A stretch of 10,659 nt of DNA from Firmicutes bacterium CAG:646. Lineage in GTDB: Bacteria; Bacillota; Clostridia; Lachnospirales; Lachnospiraceae. The translations under genes and the position numbers were made by a program. The stretch lies in assembly GCA_000432335.1 (NCBI GenBank), contig HF995354.1, forward strand, positions 1-10,659, in the 5' to 3' direction. Below the pieces are notes generated by a model. It had not been told where the DNA came from and did not search any database. It saw nothing but the letters and a program-made list of their open reading frames with translations. This document shows positions 6,901-10,659 of the stretch, one piece after another; positions within the stretch are counted from its first letter, which is position 1; each line of letters opens with the position of its first letter.

Positions 6901-8259
6901 GCAGATTTTAAATTGGAAGTAACACCGGAGATGGAAGCACTGACAGATATCTGTATTGAAAACAGTAAGATGGATGTGGCTCTTTATGGAAAGTACGATG
7001 TGAAACGTGGACTGCGAGATATTAATGGTAAGGGTGTTCTTGCCGGGCTGACTCAGATTTCTGCGATTCATTCCACCGAAATCGTGAATGGCGAGACCGT
7101 TCCCTGTGAAGGACGGCTGTACTACAGAGGATATGAGATCCATGATCTGGTAGGAGGTTTTCTGAAAGGAAAACGTTTTGGTTTTGAGGAAGTGGCATAT
7201 CTGCTGCTTTTCGGAAAATTGCCGAAGGAAGAGGAACTGAAAGATTTTGGACAGCTTTTGGCAGATCAGCGCTGTCTTCCCACCAATTTTGTGAGGGATG
7301 TCATCATGAAGGCGCCCACGCCGGATATGATGAATACTCTGGCGCGAAGCGTTCTTACCCTGTATGCGTACGATGATAATGCAGACGATACTTCTCTGCC
7401 TAATGTTCTGCGCCAGTGTCTGAATCTGATCAGCGTATTTCCCATGCTGTCGGTATATGGATATCACGCATACAATCATTTTATCAAAGGAAAAAGCCTG
7501 TATATTCACCGCCCGGACCCCAAGTTATCGGTAGCGGAGAATATTCTGCGGATGCTGAGACCGGATAAGAAGTATACTCAGCTGGAGGCGGAGATTCTGG
7601 ATATTGCTCTGGTTCTGCATATGGAGCATGGAGGCGGTAACAACTCTACCTTTACGACTCACGTGGTAACATCTTCCGGAACAGATACATATTCTGCAGT
7701 TGCAGCAGCGTTAGGTTCCTTAAAAGGACCGAAACACGGCGGTGCTAATATTAAAGTAGTAAAAATGTTTGAAGATATGAGAAAAGAAGTGAAAGACTGG
7801 ACAGATGAAGAGGAAGTGGGAAATTATCTGCGCCGTCTGCTTCATCGGGAGGCCTTTGATAAGAAGGGGCTTATCTATGGAATGGGTCATGCAGTATATT
7901 CTATCTCCGACCCTCGTGCAGAAATCTTCAAGGGCTTTGTACAGCAGCTTGCCCATGAGAAGGGAAGAGATAAGGATTTTGCCCTGTACAGTATGGTAGA
8001 GCGTCTGGCTCCGAAGATTATCGGAGAGGAGCGTCATATTTACAAAGGCGTAAGCGCCAACGTGGATTTTTACAGCGGCTTTGTTTACAGTATGCTGGAT
8101 CTGCCCACAGAATTATTTACTCCAATGTTTGCGATCGCCCGTATCGTAGGATGGAGCGCTCATCGAATGGAAGAGCTGATCAATATGGATAAGATCATCC
8201 GTCCGGCGTATAAAAATGTAAAACCGGAGGAAGAATATATTGCGCTGGAACAGCGATAA
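6898..8259 (+). CDS. gltA: Citrate synthase (citrate/2-methylcitrate synthase family)
   Basis: Cytoplasmic enzyme that condenses oxaloacetate with acetyl-CoA to citrate and feeds the partial TCA route to glutamate in anaerobes. It is 453 aa from the ATG at 6898. The catalytic triad of the family is in place: His244 in EHGGGNNST (243-251), His280 in GPKHGGAN (277-284), and Asp338 in the HAVYSISDPR motif (331-340). RLYYRGYEI (73-81) is the N-terminal substrate-region motif. The protein is longer than typical 370-430 aa bacterial enzymes, mainly in an N-terminal extension (1-50) and insertions around 195-230, which I recall as typical of Clostridia. A 2-methylcitrate activity is less likely because no propionate genes are nearby. 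It has its own promoter. A patatin gene follows 60 nt after the stop without a true terminator, so they may be co-transcribed. Confidence 0.93.
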   Translation: MADFKLEVTPEMEALTDICIENSKMDVALYGKYDVKRGLRDINGKGVLAGLTQISAIHSTEIVNGETVPCEGRLYYRGYEIHDLVGGFLKGKRFGFEEVAYLLLFGKLPKEEELKDFGQLLADQRCLPTNFVRDVIMKAPTPDMMNTLARSVLTLYAYDDNADDTSLPNVLRQCLNLISVFPMLSVYGYHAYNHFIKGKSLYIHRPDPKLSVAENILRMLRPDKKYTQLEAEILDIALVLHMEHGGGNNSTFTTHVVTSSGTDTYSAVAAALGSLKGPKHGGANIKVVKMFEDMRKEVKDWTDEEEVGNYLRRLLHREAFDKKGLIYGMGHAVYSISDPRAEIFKGFVQQLAHEKGRDKDFALYSMVERLAPKIIGEERHIYKGVSANVDFYSGFVYSMLDLPTELFTPMFAIARIVGWSAHRMEELINMDKIIRPAYKNVKPEEEYIALEQR

Positions 8260-8273
8260 AAATAAGAAGTATC

Positions 8274-8296
8274 AGGCGTCCGGTGAAGGGGCGCCT
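8274..8296 (+). other. Stem-loop between citrate synthase and patatin genes
   Basis: Positions 8274-8281 (AGGCGTCC) pair with 8289-8296 (GGGCGCCT) over 8 bp with one G-U and a 7-nt loop. No T-run follows, so it should not terminate transcription by itself. It may mark an RNA-processing site or reduce read-through. It ends about 12 nt before the patatin Shine-Dalgarno. Confidence 0.5.
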
Positions 8297-8319
8297 TGGA
8301 AATAAAGAGGGGAGCTTAT

Positions 8320-9204
8320 ATGAAAAAAGCAGGACTGGTACTGGAGGGAGGAGCAAACCGTGGGATTTTTACTGCGGGAGTGCTTGATTTCCTTATGGAG
8401 AAAGAATTCTATTTTCCGTATGTGGTGGGAACTTCGGCAGGAGCCTGTAACGCCACCGGGTATGTTTCCCATCAGAAGGGACGTATGAGAAAGTGTACCA
8501 TTGTCACCGAGAAAGAAAATAGTTATGTGAGTCTTAAGAACACGCTGAAAACCCATACACTGTTGGATATGGATATGGTTTTCCGAAAATATCCGGAGGA
8601 AATCTTTCCCTTTGATTTTGATGCGTATTTTCAGTCAGATATTCAGTGCGAGATGGTAGTGACCAACTGTATTACCGGGAGGGCGGAATATCTCAGCGAA
8701 CACTCAGATCCCCGGAGACTGATGGAAATTTGCCGGGCTTCCAGCAGTATGCCACTGGTTACAAAGATCGTTATGGTAAATGGAACGCCTTATCTTGACG
8801 GGGGGCTGGCAGACTCGATTCCTTTGATTCATTCTCTGAAGACGGGGCATAGTCGGAATGTGGTGGTTCTCACGAGAAATGAGGGGTATCGAAAAAAAGA
8901 AGGCAGAAAGAGGAATCGTTTTTATCATGCAGCTTATGGGAAACAGTACCCTAATTTGGTAAAATGTATGGAAAACAGGGCAAAATCTTATAATCGGATC
9001 ATGGATTACATTGAAAAATGGGAAAAAGAAGGCAAAATATTTGTAATCCGGCCGGAGATGGAGCCGGTAGCCAGACTGGAACGTGACACCCAAAAGCTGG
9101 AAGCATTTTATCAGCATGGATACGACATCATGGAAGAAGAATTTGAAAGAATGAAGTGGTTTTTGATGCAGGACAAAAGAGGGGGAAGAAAAGATGTTAT
9201 TTGA
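8320..9204 (+). CDS. Patatin-like phospholipase family protein
   Basis: Predicted Ser/Asp-dyad lipid acyl hydrolase of the patatin family, 294 aa, likely cytoplasmic or membrane-associated since no signal peptide is present. Motifs appear in the family order: the oxyanion loop GGANRG (10-15), the nucleophile elbow GTSAG (37-41) with Ser39, and the DGG dyad (160-162) with Asp160. The 40-60 residue spacing after the elbow and the C-terminal Lys/Arg-rich part (190-235) match the bacterial YjjU/RssA-like subgroup. The start ATG at 8320 follows AGGGGAG (8308-8314); an in-frame TTG at 8296 has no such site. The stop overlaps the next gene by 11 nt, indicating translational coupling. Substrate is unknown; phospholipid or lysophospholipid hydrolysis is inference from the family. 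Confidence 0.9.
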   Translation: MKKAGLVLEGGANRGIFTAGVLDFLMEKEFYFPYVVGTSAGACNATGYVSHQKGRMRKCTIVTEKENSYVSLKNTLKTHTLLDMDMVFRKYPEEIFPFDFDAYFQSDIQCEMVVTNCITGRAEYLSEHSDPRRLMEICRASSSMPLVTKIVMVNGTPYLDGGLADSIPLIHSLKTGHSRNVVVLTRNEGYRKKEGRKRNRFYHAAYGKQYPNLVKCMENRAKSYNRIMDYIEKWEKEGKIFVIRPEMEPVARLERDTQKLEAFYQHGYDIMEEEFERMKWFLMQDKRGGRKDVI

Positions 9205-9697
9205 AAAGTTTTATCCGGATAGCTGGATGGATTCCACTTATGTCATTGACTTTGATCAGTTATATAAGGAAGGCTATCGGGGATTGATCTTTGATATTGA
9301 TAATACTTTAGTACCTCATGGAGCGCCGGCGGACGAGCGGGCGAAAAAGCTGTTTGTTCATCTGAAGGAACTGGGATTTTCCTGCTGTCTGTTGTCGAAT
9401 AACCAGATTGAACGGGTAACTATGTTCAATAAAGACGTACAGGTGCATTTTATTGAAAATGCTCACAAACCTTCCCGAAAGAATTATCTGCGGGCGATGG
9501 AACTGATGCATACCGATCTGTCCAACACGATCTTTATCGGAGATCAGTTATTTACAGATGTGTATGGGGCGAAACGATGCGGTATGCGCAATATTTTGGT
9601 GAAACCGATCCATCCCAAGGAGGAGATTCAGATCGTTTTGAAGCGATATCTGGAGAAAATAGTACTTTATTTTTATAAGAAGCAAAGAAATAGTTGA
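9194..9697 (+). CDS. yqeG: YqeG family HAD IIIA-type phosphatase
   Basis: Small cap-less haloacid-dehalogenase phosphatase, 167 aa, cytoplasmic. All four HAD motifs are visible: DIDNT (34-38; nucleophile Asp34, acid/base Asp36), LSNN (67-70, with Ser68), Lys92 in HKPSRK (91-96), and GDQLFTD (116-122; the Asp pair that binds Mg). The family belongs to the same group as yeast Gep4, a phosphatidylglycerophosphate phosphatase. In bacteria the true substrate is not settled, so lipid phosphatase is a possibility only. The ATG at 9194 lies inside the patatin reading frame with GGGGGAAG (9181-9188) as ribosome site, and the 11-nt overlap suggests coupled expression. In Bacillus yqeG sits by yqeH and aroE, neither of which is here. 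Its stop overlaps the efp -35. Confidence 0.9.
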   Translation: MLFEKFYPDSWMDSTYVIDFDQLYKEGYRGLIFDIDNTLVPHGAPADERAKKLFVHLKELGFSCCLLSNNQIERVTMFNKDVQVHFIENAHKPSRKNYLRAMELMHTDLSNTIFIGDQLFTDVYGAKRCGMRNILVKPIHPKEEIQIVLKRYLEKIVLYFYKKQRNS

Positions 9698-9722
9698 AAA
9701 ATCCCGGTGATTATTATAGAAT
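9694..9722 (+). promoter_or_regulatory. Sigma-A-type promoter of efp
   Basis: TTGAAA (9694-9699), a 17-nt spacer and TAGAAT (9717-9722) give a near-consensus promoter. Its -35 shares bases with the yqeG stop codon (9695-9697). The predicted start near 9729 leaves a leader of about 38 nt. No terminator lies between yqeG and efp, so read-through may add to efp transcription. Confidence 0.75.
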
Positions 9723-9750
9723 ATAGCATAGGCAAGTTTTTTGTAAAAAT

Positions 9751-9769
9751 AAGGAGGAATATCTATATG
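9751..9769 (+). promoter_or_regulatory. Ribosome binding site deciding the efp start
   Basis: AAGGAGG (9751-9757) is 9 nt from ATG at 9767. The in-frame GTG at 9707 would precede the predicted transcription start and add 20 residues not found in EF-P. Confidence 0.88.
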
Positions 9770-10324
9770 ATTTCAGCAGGAGATTTCAGAAATGGCATCA
9801 CATTGGAAATCGATGGCAACGTAGTTCAGATTATCGAATTTCAGCATGTAAAACCTGGTAAAGGAGCAGCTTTCGTCAGAACAAAATTAAAAAATGTGAT
9901 CAACGGAGGCGTAGTTGAGAAAACTTTCAGACCTACTGAGAAGTTCCCGGCAGCTCGTATCGACAGAGTGGACATGCAGTATTTGTATGCAGATGGAGAT
10001 CTGTTCAACTTTATGAATATGGAGACATATGACCAGATCGCAGTTGATAAAAACACAGTTGGCGATTCTCTGAAGTTCGTAAAAGAAAACGAAGTTGTGA
10101 AAATTTGTTCTTACAACGGAAGCGTATTCGCAATCGAGCCGCCTCTGTTCGTAGAACTGGAGATCACAGATACAGAACCGGGATTCAAAGGCGATACTGC
10201 ACAGGGCGCTACAAAACCGGCAACTGTTGAGACAGGAGCACAGGTAAACGTACCTCTGTTTGTTGATCAGGGAGATAAGATCAAGATCGATACAAGAACA
10301 GGAGAATACCTGTCCAGAGTATAA
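9767..10324 (+). CDS. efp: Elongation factor P
   Basis: Translation factor that binds between the P and E sites of the ribosome and relieves stalling at consecutive prolines. At 185 aa it has the usual three-domain length. Domain I (KOW-like, about 1-65) carries the exposed loop KPGKGAA (29-35), where Lys32 is the residue modified in many bacteria; in Bacillus EF-P Lys32 carries 5-aminopentanol. Domains II and III are OB folds (about 66-128 and 129-185). The family signature GDTAQGATKPATVETGA (161-177) is intact. The modifying enzyme cannot be deduced: no EpmA/B or EarP gene is in the window. Codon use is biased as in highly expressed genes. It has its own promoter and a strong terminator, so it is probably a single-gene unit. 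Confidence 0.97.
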   Translation: MISAGDFRNGITLEIDGNVVQIIEFQHVKPGKGAAFVRTKLKNVINGGVVEKTFRPTEKFPAARIDRVDMQYLYADGDLFNFMNMETYDQIAVDKNTVGDSLKFVKENEVVKICSYNGSVFAIEPPLFVELEITDTEPGFKGDTAQGATKPATVETGAQVNVPLFVDQGDKIKIDTRTGEYLSRV

Positions 10325-10332
10325 TTTTTTTG

Positions 10333-10373
10333 TAACAGCTCAGCCATACAGATGTCTGAGCTGTTATTTTTTT
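10333..10373 (+). terminator. Intrinsic terminator of efp
   Basis: A perfect 11-bp stem (10333-10343 with 10356-10366, TAACAGCTCAG/CTGAGCTGTTA) has a short inner 3-bp helix in the loop and is followed by seven Ts (10367-10373). It lies 8 nt after the efp stop and ends this transcript. Confidence 0.93.
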
Positions 10374-10395
10374 AGAAAGTTTCCGAATTTTTTAT

Positions 10396-10424
10396 TTGTA
10401 TCTTTGTCGTTTTTATCGTATGAT
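10396..10424 (+). promoter_or_regulatory. Candidate promoter for the partial terminal gene
   Basis: TTGTAT (10396-10401), a 17-nt spacer and TATGAT (10419-10424) lie after the efp terminator. The predicted leader is about 95 nt and contains a small GCAC/GTGC hairpin (10465-10476) followed by ATTTTT. At 4 bp it is too weak to call a terminator, though it could attenuate. Confidence 0.45.
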
Positions 10425-10525
10425 GAAGAGGAAGCAAAAGCTTTCCTACATTTTTTATTTTCCAGCACGTTCGTGCATTTTTCCCCACAGAAGATCCAGA
10501 CAATCAGAATAAAGGAGAAAAGAGT

Positions 10526-10659
10526 TTGGATTATCAGGAATTTAAAAGAATATTTATGGAGTTACTGCAAGAAAAATTTGAAGGGGAGGTGGATATTACC
10601 TGCGAGCAGATTCCGAAGAACAACGGAATCCTCTGGGACGCCATGATTCTGAACAAAAA
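10526..10659 (+). CDS. DUF5688-like protein, 5' part (runs off the window)
   Basis: Only the first 44 codons are present and the gene continues past the window edge. The N-terminus has an amphipathic helix (YQEFKRIFMELL) followed by a beta pattern and PKNNGILWDAM (30-40). This resembles the start of DUF5688 proteins, which are common and often multi-copy in Lachnospiraceae and have no known function. The TTG at 10526 is preferred because AAAGGAG (10511-10517) is spaced 8 nt from it. The internal ATG at 10556 lacks a good site and would remove the helix. The DUF5688 call is recall of the family pattern and rests on a short stretch. Confidence 0.6.
   Translation, partial: MDYQEFKRIFMELLQEKFEGEVDITCEQIPKNNGILWDAMILNK

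Noticed and set aside
6685..7509. Antisense open frame of about 274 codons across the rhaA terminator and citrate synthase start
   Set aside because: It crosses the terminator and promoter, is Cys/His/Phe-rich low-quality sequence, and lies opposite a conserved enzyme. Best explained as a shadow.
10420..10512. Short + strand frame MMKRKQKLSYIFYF... of 30 codons in the DUF5688 leader
   Set aside because: No Shine-Dalgarno precedes it and its ATG overlaps the candidate -10. A leader peptide is possible but unsupported.
10260..10646. Open frame overlapping the end of efp and the following intergenic region
   Set aside because: It overlaps efp, its terminator and the DUF5688-like start in another frame, with no ribosome site or conserved pattern.
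1..10659. Mobile elements, CRISPR arrays, tRNA/rRNA genes, phage or defence genes
   Set aside because: No transposase or integrase motifs, regularly spaced repeats, or structured RNA hallmarks were seen on either strand. The gene content is ordinary metabolism and translation.

Overview
The window looks like chromosomal DNA of a gut-type Lachnospiraceae (Blautia / Mediterraneibacter / Dorea-like Clostridia). This is inferred from strong AGGAGG-type ribosome binding sites, moderate G+C with A/T-rich intergenic spaces, the protein flavour (acidic lipoprotein linker, DUF5688-like protein, EF-P with Lys32) and short U-tract terminators. Every complete gene is on the + strand. I see no mobile element, CRISPR array, rRNA or tRNA, and no sign of recent transfer. 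It is a fairly ordinary core and carbohydrate-metabolism region.

Layout. (1) 1-2323: the end of a sugar ABC-transport operon, with a RbsC/RhaP/Q-type inner-membrane permease followed by a lipid-anchored substrate-binding protein. A 10-bp intercistronic hairpin separates the two, and a strong intrinsic terminator closes the operon. (2) 2324-6740: an L-rhamnose catabolic cluster of two tandem, diverged rhamnulokinase-family genes followed closely by L-rhamnose isomerase, ended by a terminator. Both kinase upstream regions have a good -10 but poor -35, as expected for activator-dependent promoters. The second carries an 11-nt direct repeat with a 22-nt period. (3) 6741-9697: a consensus-like promoter and ~90-nt leader, then a citrate synthase, a patatin-like phospholipase and a YqeG-type HAD phosphatase. 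The last two overlap by 11 nt. (4) 9694-10373: elongation factor P with its own promoter and a clear terminator. (5) 10374-10659: a candidate promoter, a leader and the 5' end of a DUF5688-like gene that runs off the window.

Working together: the transporter probably imports L-rhamnose or a related deoxysugar. RhaA isomerises rhamnose to L-rhamnulose and the kinase(s) make L-rhamnulose-1-phosphate. The aldolase (RhaD), the transporter ATPase and a regulator are not in the window. Downstream genes are housekeeping: citrate entry to the partial TCA route, two possible phospholipid-metabolism enzymes, and EF-P for translation through proline stretches. I found no clearly novel biological system. 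The best leads are the duplicated kinases with their repeat-containing intergenic region, the intercistronic hairpins, and the patatin-YqeG coupling.
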